From DSOI01 sp041394885 (GTDB taxonomy: Bacteria > Acidobacteriota > Terriglobia > Bryobacterales > Bryobacteraceae): a stretch of DNA of 64,000 nucleotides. Position 1 is the first letter of the stretch. Every line of letters begins with the position of its first letter. Location of the stretch: the NCBI GenBank assembly GCA_041394885.1, contig JAWKHI010000036.1, positions 10,897 through 74,896 of the forward strand, in the 5' to 3' direction. Below the pieces are notes generated by a model. That model had not been told where the DNA came from. It searched no databases and was given only the letters and a program-made list of their open reading frames with translations. The position numbers were made by a program, and so were the translations under genes. This document shows, in pieces, positions 1-8,844 of the stretch.

Positions 1-1076
1 AGCGCGATGGACCAGACGGCCTGTTGGCGGAGAGATCGAGCCGGGATGCGCCGCTCGGGATGGAGTTCACCGGCGCCGCGAAAGAACAGGCCGTCACGGG
101 CCATGGCGTAGTAGAGACGGGGTCCGGAGAGAACGAGTCCGTTGACGCATCCGGCGGTGGAAAGCAGGATCGCGAAGGAAATGAGGCCGAGACCGGCGGG
201 GCCGAACAGCACTTCGGCGGTGCGAGCGGCGATGCGTTGATCGGGCACGGCGGCGGCTTCGGCGATGGGGATCACGTCGAGGTAGACGACGCTGGCAAGC
301 GTGTAGAGCAGCATGACGGCGCCGGTGCCGAGCGCCAGGGCGCGGGGCAGGGTGCGTTCGGGACGGTCCGTCTCCTCAGCGACGAACGTAACGATGTTCC
401 AGGAGTCATAGGCGAACAGCGCCTTCGACATCGCGACGGCGAAGGCGGCAAGCACGGCGGTGTCGACAGCTCGCGGCGCGAGCGGGGCGAAGTGAGACCA
501 GTCGCCGCGTCCGCTGAGCAAACCGAAGCCGACCAGACCGATCAAGGCGCTGACCTTGGCGAAGGTGAAGAAGTTTTGGAGAAAGGCGCCTTCCCGCAGG
601 CCACGTGAATTCACGGCGGTGAGAATCAGAATCAGCGCGATGGCGGTGAGTTGCACGCTCGAGACACGAACCCCGCCCCAGGCGATGAGGGCGTTGGCCT
701 GGCTGACCGTGGGCAGAAATACACCGAGGTAGTTCGCGAAGGCGACGGCCACCGCGGCGATGAAGCCGCTTTGGATCACCATGAACAACGTCCAGCCGTA
801 TAGAAAGCCCCATAGGGGCCCGAAGGCCTCTACCAGGAACACGTATTGTCCGCCGGTGCGCGGGAACGCGGCCGCGAGTTCGCCATAGGAGAGCGCACCG
901 CAGAGGGTGAGGAATCCGCCGACGATCCAAATGCCGATGAAGCTGCCGATGCCCAGATGGGATTCGATGACGATGGCGGCGATCAGCGCGGGGGCGAGAA
1001 AAATGCCGCTACCGATCATCGAGCCGACGATGATGGCAGTCGCGTCGAGGAGGCCGAGTTTCTTGGGAGGGGTCAC
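1..1076 (-). CDS. APC-family amino acid permease (partial, C-terminus outside window)
   Basis: The frame runs off the left edge, so only about the first 358 residues are visible. It is an inner-membrane secondary transporter of the amino acid-polyamine-organocation superfamily. TM1 carries the family signature GSMIGSGIF, and TM2 begins near SYGELAAAFPRTGGQYVFL; further long hydrophobic segments follow. I chose the GTG start at 1076-1074 because it overlaps the TGA of the upstream DinB-like gene (GTGA) and puts the signature about 20 residues from the N-terminus, as is usual. No ATG fits better. It is the last visible gene of a coupled minus-strand run. The substrate cannot be deduced. Overlapping plus-strand frames are shadows. 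Confidence 0.85.
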   Translation of the reverse strand, partial: MTPPKKLGLLDATAIIVGSMIGSGIFLAPALIAAIVIESHLGIGSFIGIWIVGGFLTLCGALSYGELAAAFPRTGGQYVFLVEAFGPLWGFLYGWTLFMVIQSGFIAAVAVAFANYLGVFLPTVSQANALIAWGGVRVSSVQLTAIALILILTAVNSRGLREGAFLQNFFTFAKVSALIGLVGFGLLSGRGDWSHFAPLAPRAVDTAVLAAFAVAMSKALFAYDSWNIVTFVAEETDRPERTLPRALALGTGAVMLLYTLASVVYLDVIPIAEAAAVPDQRIAARTAEVLFGPAGLGLISFAILLSTAGCVNGLVLSGPRLYYAMARDGLFFRGAGELHPERRIPARSLRQQAVWSIA

Positions 1077-1606
1077 CCGTGCTCCGGACCGGCGGCGCGC
1101 ACGAGCCTCATGGTGGTGATGGCTTGTCCGAGATGGCGTAGGGTGTGTTCGGCGATGTGAACGATGAGCCCATTGACGGTGGTGGGGAGCTTCTTGCGGC
1201 CCACGGTGCGGGGCTCGCGAAGGGAGGCGGGGTCAATCAACCGGACGATGGCTTCGCAGCGCCCAAGATGGGCGTCCAGATCGCCGAGCAGTTCGGCGCG
1301 CGAGGCGCCGGGCTGGGATTCGAGCTTCATGAAAGCGAGTTGCCCGTCAGAGAGAGATTCGCCACGGAGGTATGTGGAGAGGCGGTCCGCGGCGCCGCCG
1401 ATGTGACGGATGTGAAAGCCGGCGGGGGTGAGGCCGAACGGTTTGCGCCACAATTCGACCGGGGTGAGGCCTTCGCTATGGAGGCGCAGTTCCAGACGCG
1501 TCTGTTCGAAGGAGTAGAAGATCGGCGCGAGAAGAGGGTCAACGCCGGGCAGGGGTCCACCTAGCCATCGCTCCACGTCCGGCGGCTCTACGTTCGGCTG
1601 AGGCAT
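1073..1606 (-). CDS. DinB-like family protein
   Basis: 177 residues, a typical length for the DinB/YfiT four-helix metal-binding superfamily. Histidines fall where the family's metal triad is expected: FHIRHIGG near residue 65, and HIAEHTLRHLGQ near residues 150-160. Family members are often thiol-dependent transferases or of unknown function; the substrate cannot be read here. The protein is soluble with no signal peptide. It lies 20 bases after an unknown gene, and its stop codon overlaps the GTG start of the amino acid permease, so the two are probably translationally coupled. DinB-like proteins are numerous in Acidobacteriota, so this gene says little about the local pathway. Confidence 0.8.
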   Translation of the reverse strand: MPQPNVEPPDVERWLGGPLPGVDPLLAPIFYSFEQTRLELRLHSEGLTPVELWRKPFGLTPAGFHIRHIGGAADRLSTYLRGESLSDGQLAFMKLESQPGASRAELLGDLDAHLGRCEAIVRLIDPASLREPRTVGRKKLPTTVNGLIVHIAEHTLRHLGQAITTMRLVRAAGPEHG

Positions 1607-1626
1607 GAGGTTTATGATACGAGGTT

Positions 1627-2331
1627 TCAGGGCAGAGATAACGACGCGGTTTGGAAACCGTTGTCATAGAGGAGTTCGAGCTTCTTCACCGATTTCAGCT
1701 TGCCTTGATACGGGAAGTACAGGTAGCCGCGGACGGCCTGTTCGACGGGGCCTTCGAGCAGCGCCTCGCCTTTGACGACATCCTGCATGGATTCGGGAGG
1801 TTCTTTCTCCACTCCGCTTCGATCCTCGTTTTCCACGGGACGCGGGAGGGGAGCGCGATTGCGCGGATCGGAGCCTGTGGGGTCACCGGGAAATGGAGCG
1901 CGGCGGGGCTGGCCGAGAATGACCGGTCCTACGCCGCCGGTGGTCTCCCATCGGCGATTCATGCTCCAGGCCGGATCGTTGACGGCCAAGGCGACCATAC
2001 CGGGCGGCTGCGGAAGAAGGGCCTTCCTGCCGTTCACACGCAGGCGAAAATGGCCGCTCGACAGACGCACGATCTTGCGCGGCGCGGGAAAAACGGCAGC
2101 GTCGATCACGAGATAGTTCGGAAGATAGTACGTGTCACGGCGGCCGAAGACGGACGAGCCCGTGTATTCGGCGGCGAGCGTCATGGCGTTGAGGGCGGTG
2201 TGAGCGGGATAAAGTTCGGGCTTCGGCTTGGGTGGCTCGATGGCACACACGAATCCCGCGGCCAACAACGGGATCATCCGAACACCCGAAGAAGACGGCC
2301 GTGGCACGAGCCTCGGCATTGGAACAGTCAA
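1627..2331 (-). CDS. Hypothetical secreted or membrane-anchored protein
   Basis: 234 residues that I do not recognise. A hydrophobic stretch near residues 19-33 (MIPLLAAGFVCAIE) looks like a short signal or anchor, so the true start may be the methionine at residue 19. I kept the 2331 start because its ATG overlaps the TGA of the upstream zinc-ribbon gene (ATGA). The middle is rich in Pro, Arg and Gly and low in complexity (about residues 140-185). The N-terminal third (YPAHTALNAMTLAAEY) and the C-terminus (KSVKKLELLYDNGF) look folded. A cysteine near the end of the hydrophobic stretch is preceded by GFV, which is not a good lipobox. Function unknown. Confidence 0.6.
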   Translation of the reverse strand: MTVPMPRLVPRPSSSGVRMIPLLAAGFVCAIEPPKPKPELYPAHTALNAMTLAAEYTGSSVFGRRDTYYLPNYLVIDAAVFPAPRKIVRLSSGHFRLRVNGRKALLPQPPGMVALAVNDPAWSMNRRWETTGGVGPVILGQPRRAPFPGDPTGSDPRNRAPLPRPVENEDRSGVEKEPPESMQDVVKGEALLEGPVEQAVRGYLYFPYQGKLKSVKKLELLYDNGFQTASLSLP

Positions 2332-2585
2332 CCTTCCTGTGACGAGCTATCGACAGCGGCGCCGTCCTGCGCGGCGTTTTCGCCGGCTTGCAGCATCGCC
2401 AGTCTCTTCAGCTCTTTCTTCGTGGGAGGTGCTTGTTCGTGCCTGAAATCGTGCTCATTGTAACAACTACGGCAACGGACCTTGGCGGCCTCTTCGTTCA
2501 TGAGCGAGACCACCGCGTGATTGGTGATCCGTTTGCACTTGATGCAGTAGTCGTCGATGTCGTCACCAAGACGTATTCCTAACAT
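2328..2585 (-). CDS. Small zinc-ribbon protein
   Basis: 85 residues. The N-terminal half has two CxxC knuckles, CIKC and CRSC, separated by about 20 residues (CIKCKRITNHAVVSLMNE starts the first), a typical treble-clef or ribbon spacing for one zinc ion. The C-terminal part is a charged, probably disordered tail (PPTKKELKRLAMLQ, then a Gln/Ser/Asp-rich end). No signal peptide, so it is likely cytoplasmic. Its stop overlaps the start of the next unknown gene, suggesting that the two products are made together. Neither a nucleic-acid-binding nor a protein-binding role can be chosen from sequence alone. Confidence 0.7.
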   Translation of the reverse strand: MLGIRLGDDIDDYCIKCKRITNHAVVSLMNEEAAKVRCRSCYNEHDFRHEQAPPTKKELKRLAMLQAGENAAQDGAAVDSSSQEG

Positions 2586-2624
2586 CGTAGCTCCACTGTT
2601 CGATTCAGCAGTATAGCAAGGAAA

Positions 2625-3149
2625 TCACGGTTTGACCAACAAGATCCGCAGCATACCGGCCACGGCGGAGCCACCGATCACCCAAAGAGTATCGAGGGAA
2701 GTGAATGCGAGAAGCGCGAAACTGGCCGCGGCCACCGACACCGGGAGTGCCCCGGTGAAGGCATCGCGGGCGAACGGGATGGTGGTAGCGAGCACGAGCC
2801 CCGCGGCAGCCAGCGTGACCGCGGAAATGGCTTGGCGAAGCAGCGGCGTCTGGGCCCGGCGGGAAAACCACGCGAGCAGCGGGACGATCAGGAAGGCAGG
2901 CGTTACCATGGCGAGAAACCCGGCTGCGGCGCCCGGCAGCCCCGCGGCGTAGTATCCGACGCAGACGACGTAGAGACCCATGGGGCCGGGTGTCATGCGA
3001 GAGACAGCAACGGCGGTATTCAACTGGCGATCGGTGATCACGGCGCGATCGAGCACCAGTTCATTCCGAATGATGGGTAGCGACGACAATCCGCTGAAGG
3101 AAGTGAAGGTGGCCTTGGCGAGTAGGAGGTAGAGCAGGATCAGGTTCAT
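2625..3149 (-). CDS. Chromate transporter, C-terminal-half subunit (ChrA-like)
   Basis: 174 residues with about five to six hydrophobic segments. The N-terminus has the CHR-family pattern: FTSFSGLSSLPIIRNEL, then VSRMTPGPMGLYV, where TPGP is the conserved loop. The family (TC 2.A.51) exists as one long two-domain protein or as two short proteins from adjacent genes; this is the second half of such a pair. The upstream open frame extends to 3491, but it only contains a shadow of the neighbour. I chose the ATG at 3149 because it overlaps the TGA of the first-half gene (ATGA). Chromate is the classical substrate of the family, but many members act on other anions or are uncharacterised. Confidence 0.85.
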   Translation of the reverse strand: MNLILLYLLLAKATFTSFSGLSSLPIIRNELVLDRAVITDRQLNTAVAVSRMTPGPMGLYVVCVGYYAAGLPGAAAGFLAMVTPAFLIVPLLAWFSRRAQTPLLRQAISAVTLAAAGLVLATTIPFARDAFTGALPVSVAAASFALLAFTSLDTLWVIGGSAVAGMLRILLVKP

Positions 3150-3700
3150 ATCGCGTAGGGCGCCTTCCACAGCAAGCCCAATGCGAGAGCGATGGCGAGT
3201 ATCGGGATGGGCGTCCATCCAAGCGGCGGCGCGGCCAACAGGAGCGCGATTCCGGCCAAAACGATGGATCGTGTCCGCGCTCCGGATTTGTAATGCGGAC
3301 GGATGAGCAACCAGGCGCCGGCCGCCATCAAGCCGACGACGGCGGCGTTTACGCCCAGCATCGCGGCGCGCACCCACGCGTTGGATTGTCCAGACTGGAC
3401 GAACTCGGCGAGCACGAGCGCGATCACCGCCGAGGGTAGGCACGAGGCCAGCACGGCCAGCAGCGCGCCGCGCCAGCCGCGAAGCACCCACCCGGCGCCG
3501 GCGCTGAAGGCGAGAACGTTGGTCCCTGGAGTGACGCGGGCCAGGCCGTAGACGAGGCTGTATTGCTGGTGGTCCATCCAGCGGAAGCGTTCGACGAGTT
3601 CGCGTCGAAGCACGAGCATGGTGGGGTCTCCGCCGCCGAAGGTGAGATTGCCGACGCGCGCGAAAACAGCGGCGATCGAGCGGTAAACAGGGCCATCCAT
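3146..3700 (-). CDS. Chromate transporter, N-terminal-half subunit (ChrA-like)
   Basis: 184 residues and the first gene of the split CHR pair. It shows the family hallmarks: VGNLTFGGGDPTMLVLRREL near residues 16-35 and LARVTPGTNVLAFSAG near residues 53-68, followed by four to five membrane segments. The two halves are expected to form one antiparallel transporter. The gene starts 23 bases from the divergent HlyD-like gene, so the promoters of both must lie within or across this very short gap. Its stop is coupled (ATGA) to the second half. Confidence 0.85.
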   Translation of the reverse strand: MDGPVYRSIAAVFARVGNLTFGGGDPTMLVLRRELVERFRWMDHQQYSLVYGLARVTPGTNVLAFSAGAGWVLRGWRGALLAVLASCLPSAVIALVLAEFVQSGQSNAWVRAAMLGVNAAVVGLMAAGAWLLIRPHYKSGARTRSIVLAGIALLLAAPPLGWTPIPILAIALALGLLWKAPYAI

Positions 3701-3723
3701 GCCTGTTACTGTATCATCGGATT

Positions 3724-4800
3724 GTGGACGAATCCCCGCAATGGCGACGGCGTAGCGAGGCGGAACAACAGGACAAGAGACGTCATACCGATCGATGGTT
3801 TCTGGTGGGTGGGTCTTTGATTCTCGCCGGTCTTCTCGGGGCCGCGGGTTGGTGGGCGGTGCGATCGCGGGAGCCGCTGAAGAAGCCCCCGGCCGCGGTA
3901 GTGGAGACGAAACAGGAAGCGCCGCCGCCGGCGGAGATGACCTTTCAAGGCATGGTGCAGGGCCGAAACATCATCGCCATTGCGGCGCCGCTCGAGGGGA
4001 CGCTCGAGGCGCTGGAGGTGCAGAAAGGCGCGGCGGTCTTTGAAGAACAACTGCTGGGGCGGGTGAAGAATCTGGGCCTGGAATCGGCGCGTGAAGCATC
4101 ACGGCTGGAAGCGGAGACGGCGCAGGACCGCGTGAATAACCTCGAGAGCGCGTTGATCGCGGCCCGGCTGGAAGCATCGAGGACGGCGGCGGACGCCGAT
4201 CGCGCTCGCGCCGAATTCAGCCGGCTCGACAAGCTGGCTCAACGCCAACGGATCCTTTACAACGAGGGCGTGACGCCGCGTCTGGCCCACGAGAAAGCAG
4301 AAAAGGAGATGGAAGCGGCGCGGGGCCAGGCGGACGCTTCAAGCGAGTTGGCGCGGCAATCGGAGCAGCGGATCGGGGCGACGCAGCAGGATCTGGACAA
4401 CGCGAAAAAGGTGCTGGAAGAAAAGCTGGCCGTGCTCGAGGATTCCACCGGCGCGATGCAGGCGGCGGAGATCCGGTCACCGGTGGACGGCGTTCTGGTG
4501 GGCATTCGGGTGGAGCAAGGGGCCGAGGTGACGCCGGACATGGAGGACCTGTTTCAGATTGCCGTGAATCCAGGCGAATTGATGGTGATCGTGGAACCGG
4601 ACCCGGAACAAAGGAAAGCGATGGATGAGGCATTGGCTAGCGGTCCGCTCGCGGCGTCGGTGCAGATTGTGGAACTGGCGGCGGCCATGGAAGGCAAATG
4701 CTCGCGGGGGGAAGACGGCAAGGTCCGGGTGGAATTCAACGCCGGCGACCCGAACGTCAAGCCTGGTCTGAATGCGATCGTCCGGGTAAAGCTACGATAG
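3724..4800 (+). CDS. HlyD-family membrane fusion (periplasmic adaptor) protein
   Basis: 358 residues. A charged cytoplasmic N-terminus is followed by one membrane segment at about residues 27-46 (LVGGSLILAGLLGAAGWW). Then come a biotinyl-lipoyl-like half (MVQGRNIIAIAAPLEGTLEA), a long coiled coil rich in Glu, Ala and Arg (about 115-245), and the second lipoyl half with the classic IRSPVDGVLVGIRVEQGAEV at about 250-270. This order is diagnostic for adaptor proteins of RND, ABC or MFS exporters. No exporter or outer-membrane factor gene is adjacent, which is unusual; it may work with a distant pump. The start is a GTG at 3724. The fumarase gene follows after 12 bases. Confidence 0.8.
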   Translation: MDESPQWRRRSEAEQQDKRRHTDRWFLVGGSLILAGLLGAAGWWAVRSREPLKKPPAAVVETKQEAPPPAEMTFQGMVQGRNIIAIAAPLEGTLEALEVQKGAAVFEEQLLGRVKNLGLESAREASRLEAETAQDRVNNLESALIAARLEASRTAADADRARAEFSRLDKLAQRQRILYNEGVTPRLAHEKAEKEMEAARGQADASSELARQSEQRIGATQQDLDNAKKVLEEKLAVLEDSTGAMQAAEIRSPVDGVLVGIRVEQGAEVTPDMEDLFQIAVNPGELMVIVEPDPEQRKAMDEALASGPLAASVQIVELAAAMEGKCSRGEDGKVRVEFNAGDPNVKPGLNAIVRVKLR

Positions 4801-4812
4801 GAGCAAACTGCT

Positions 4813-6333
<1,521 letters not shown>

Positions 6334-6357
6334 GGTCTGGTAAACTGGAGAGGTTGT

Positions 6358-6433
6358 GGCCAGGTAGCTCAGTTGGTAGAGCGCAGCCCTGAAAAGGCTG
6401 GCGTCGGCGGTTCAATTCCGTCCCTGGCCACCA
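6358..6433 (+). tRNA. tRNA-Phe (anticodon GAA), CCA encoded
   Basis: A complete cloverleaf can be drawn. The acceptor arms GGCCAGG (6358-6364) and CCTGGCC (6423-6429) pair fully, followed by discriminator A and an encoded CCA. The D arm contains AGCTCAGTTGGTAGAGC. The anticodon stem encloses the loop CTGAAAA, giving GAA for Phe. The T arm contains GTTCAATTCC. It sits between the fumarase gene and a degenerate regulator fragment. Confidence 0.97.
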
Positions 6434-6434
6434 C

Positions 6435-6659
6435 TCACTCCCCACCAACCTCCGGTACTACTCTTGAGATCGCTGCCCTGCGCCCCCCGCGCCGGCACGC
6501 AGGGAAACGAGCGAGAAGGTGCATCCCGCCTTTCTGTAATTGCAGGTCAATCCCGTTACCAAAGACGTCCCTGAGAGCCCTGGCGACGGCGGCGCGGCGC
6601 TCCGCGTAGAGTTCACGCATCCGTTGGAAGTGGCGGGCGAAATGACCTTCGGTTCGGAA
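6435..6659 (-). pseudogene. Remnant of a MocR/PdxR-type (GntR-aminotransferase) regulator, C-terminal end
   Basis: About 74 codons end at a stop at 6435, two bases from the tRNA-Phe CCA. The peptide holds EGHFARHFQRMRELYAERR and then GMHLLARF, a strong match to the end of the aminotransferase-like domain of MocR regulators, which are normally 450-500 residues. Upstream of about 6660 the homology stops in all frames: no PLP-binding lysine region and no winged helix are found. It is therefore a truncated relic. The rest of the stretch up to 6938 holds no recognisable gene, only a stem-loop at 6869-6902. Confidence 0.65.
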
Positions 6660-6868
6660 GATAGGGGAACCACTGGCCGTGCGAATGGACCAACAGCGGT
6701 TCGTTTGCTCGTGACGCCGCGCTCCGGCGCTCCAAACGCCTGCCAATCGAGGGCCACGCTCCCCGCCTCCCACAAGCAGGTTGGCGGATACGGGATCGCC
6801 GCACAATCCGGCAGGAAGCACGGCAGGAAGCATGGATCGCCAGCACGGATCACATGCACTACAATGAA

Positions 6869-6902
6869 CCGAGCCGGCCAGAGACGCTGCGGGCCGGTTC
6901 GG
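6869..6902 (+). other. Stem-loop in the leader of the ATC-hydrolase-like gene
   Basis: CCGAGCCGGCC (6869-6879) pairs with GGCCGGTTCGG (6892-6902) with one G-U pair, around a 12-base loop. It ends 36 bases before the ATG at 6939. No run of T follows, so a classical intrinsic terminator is unlikely. It could be an mRNA leader structure or the end of the tRNA transcript. Confidence 0.35.
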
Positions 6903-6938
6903 CGTTCAATCGGCAGCAAAAGAATGGAGTGATGCGAG

Positions 6939-7439
6939 ATGCCCGAGAAAATTGATTCGGTTCCCGAGAAGACCCGGTGGGAGATCGCAACGAAGGGAAT
7001 GACCGGCGCCTACATTGCAATTTCCAGTGCCCTCCAACAAGCGGTAGGCCAGGAGAAGTTCGAGGTGTTCAACGGGGCTCTGTGGTTCGGAGCCGGAAAG
7101 GGAGCGAAGGAGTTTGCCGATACCCTCGGACTGCCGACGGAGACCGCCGGTGACGTGGAAGGGGCGACGCATCTTCTAGCGACTGCGTCCATGGGGCCGG
7201 AGTTCGAGTTCGAAATCGTCGAATCGAGCGCCGACAGATGCGTGGGAAAGACCACGCAATGCCCATGGCACAAGAGGTGGAAAGAACAAGGCCTCGAGAT
7301 GGACACGTGTGGCGTGGGACATCAACGATGGGGCGACGGAGCCGTCGAAAGCCTCAACCCGGATTTCACGTTCAAACTCACCAAAAACATGCTGCACGGG
7401 GATCCTCACTGCGAGTGGGTCATCGAGCGGAAAAAGTAG
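6939..7439 (+). CDS. L-2-amino-thiazoline-4-carboxylate (ATC) hydrolase-like protein
   Basis: 166 residues, soluble, no signal peptide. The fold assignment rests on general resemblance to the ATC-hydrolase-like family: a helical N-terminal half, then conserved cysteines and histidines (CPWHKRWKEQGLEMDTCG, and DPHCEWVIERKK at the end). Known members hydrolyse ATC to S-carbamoyl-cysteine in some pseudomonads, but most genomic members are uncharacterised and the family is used broadly. The ATG at 6939 was chosen over frames extending upstream because homology begins here. The gene stands alone between a regulator remnant and the PDZ protein gene. Function moderately uncertain. Confidence 0.6.
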   Translation: MPEKIDSVPEKTRWEIATKGMTGAYIAISSALQQAVGQEKFEVFNGALWFGAGKGAKEFADTLGLPTETAGDVEGATHLLATASMGPEFEFEIVESSADRCVGKTTQCPWHKRWKEQGLEMDTCGVGHQRWGDGAVESLNPDFTFKLTKNMLHGDPHCEWVIERKK

Positions 7440-7583
7440 GACAGAAGCTGGGATAATCGCCACGTAGCGATCGTGGGAGCGGCGCGCAACACTCACCGGC
7501 TCCGGATTCCGGCATCTCCATCCAGGGGAAGCGGCGGCCCTCGCGCCATCTTGCCCGACAGGCCCCGGATAAGAACCCGGCTA

Positions 7584-8843
7584 ATGCTTGCACGACTATC
7601 CAAGAATCAATTCGTTGCACTCCTGGCGGGGATCGCCGCGCTCATCCTCGTGGTGGGTGTTCTGATCAAGCCGGAAAAGGCCCCCGATGTTACTTCTATC
7701 TCTCAGGCGGAAATGCAGCGCCTGCAAACGCTAACGCAGCGCCGCAACCTGGAGAATCTGGCGGTCTACTTCGCTCAGATCGCGGCGTCCATCCAGCCGG
7801 GTCTCGTTTGGATCGAGGAATGGGCATCCACCGGCGTGGTCTGGAATGGCAGCGGACTGATCTTGACCGCCGGATCTCCGCGATTTTCGGCCACGCAGGT
7901 GAGCGCGATCACCACCTCCGGTCACGTCAGTCTCGCTCCGCAAATGGTATCCTCCCGCTTCTCGGCAGCCGCGATGCGGGCTCCGCCAAGCTCGTCCCTT
8001 GAACCGGTGCGCAAGGGTGACGCGCAACGTCTTGACCCCGGAATATGGATCCTTCTCGTATCCCGCCAGGAGGGCGGCCAGTATCTGTTCACGCCCGGCA
8101 CCTATAGTGGCCTTGCGCTTACACGGTGCGGTGAATTCGAATACGCAGCCATACAGTCGAGCTTGCCGCTGACGGAAGGATCGGTGGGCGGGGGGCTATT
8201 CGATCTGGAAGGAAACCTGCTCGCGATGGTGCTGCGATGCAATGGCGGGCTTGCCGCTGTAACTCCGGAGGGCGTGGACGGAATCGTCGCGGAGGCCAAC
8301 AGTCCGGAAGGACAGGCGGAACGCAGATTCGGAATCCGGGTGGCTGAACTGGACGAAACCTCCCGGGCCTATTTCAAGCTGGAGGGGGGACTTCTGGTTA
8401 CCGAGGTCGTCGACGATCTTCCCGCCGATACCGCCGGACTGGCCCCGGGGGACGTGATTGTGGGGGTGGATGGGAACCCGGTGGACCTCCGGAGCAGTTG
8501 GTACAAGGCTGTGCTGCCGGCAGGCGATGAGAAGTTCGAGCTGCAGGTGCAGCGGAACCGGAAGCGCGTCAAGATACAGTTCCGCGCGAAATCCTGGCAG
8601 TCCAAGCCAGCCGGCGGGGTTTCGATCTCGGGTGCTTCTGAGGGTTACGAAATCAGGAGCGTTACTGCCGGAAGCCGCGCCAGCCGCGCTTCGATTCTCC
8701 GGGGCGATCGCATCGTTTCGATCGACAACGAGCAGCCGGGCAACCCGGCTGCGGTACGCGAAGCTCTGTCGGACGAGAACCCAAACTCCGTCTTCCTGGT
8801 TCTGCGGCGCGGCTCGGCCAGATACGGCGTTTTCCTGAAATAG
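7584..8843 (+). CDS. HtrA-like protein with degenerate protease domain and two PDZ domains
   Basis: 419 residues. An N-terminal membrane anchor (VALLAGIAALILVVGVLI, residues 11-28) suggests a periplasmic protein. A trypsin-like domain follows (about 60-235), but its catalytic sites are changed: where HtrA proteases have a histidine after the ILTN strand this has LILTAGSPRF, and the GNSGGP serine motif reads GSVGGG in LTEGSVGGGLFDLEGNLLAM. Two PDZ domains come next: about 245-335 (LPADTAGLAPGDVIVGVDG) and about 340-419 (SRASILRGDRIVSIDN). A scaffold or substrate-sensing role is more likely than proteolysis. I chose the ATG at 7584, directly before the anchor; the open frame extends to 7473 without coding character. 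The next gene follows after one base. Confidence 0.8.
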   Translation: MLARLSKNQFVALLAGIAALILVVGVLIKPEKAPDVTSISQAEMQRLQTLTQRRNLENLAVYFAQIAASIQPGLVWIEEWASTGVVWNGSGLILTAGSPRFSATQVSAITTSGHVSLAPQMVSSRFSAAAMRAPPSSSLEPVRKGDAQRLDPGIWILLVSRQEGGQYLFTPGTYSGLALTRCGEFEYAAIQSSLPLTEGSVGGGLFDLEGNLLAMVLRCNGGLAAVTPEGVDGIVAEANSPEGQAERRFGIRVAELDETSRAYFKLEGGLLVTEVVDDLPADTAGLAPGDVIVGVDGNPVDLRSSWYKAVLPAGDEKFELQVQRNRKRVKIQFRAKSWQSKPAGGVSISGASEGYEIRSVTAGSRASRASILRGDRIVSIDNEQPGNPAAVREALSDENPNSVFLVLRRGSARYGVFLK

Positions 8844-8844
8844 C

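Noticed and set aside
24..608. A 194-codon plus-strand open frame with Gly/Glu-rich sequence
   Set aside because: Opposite the amino acid permease, whose frame has the APC signature and membrane helices.
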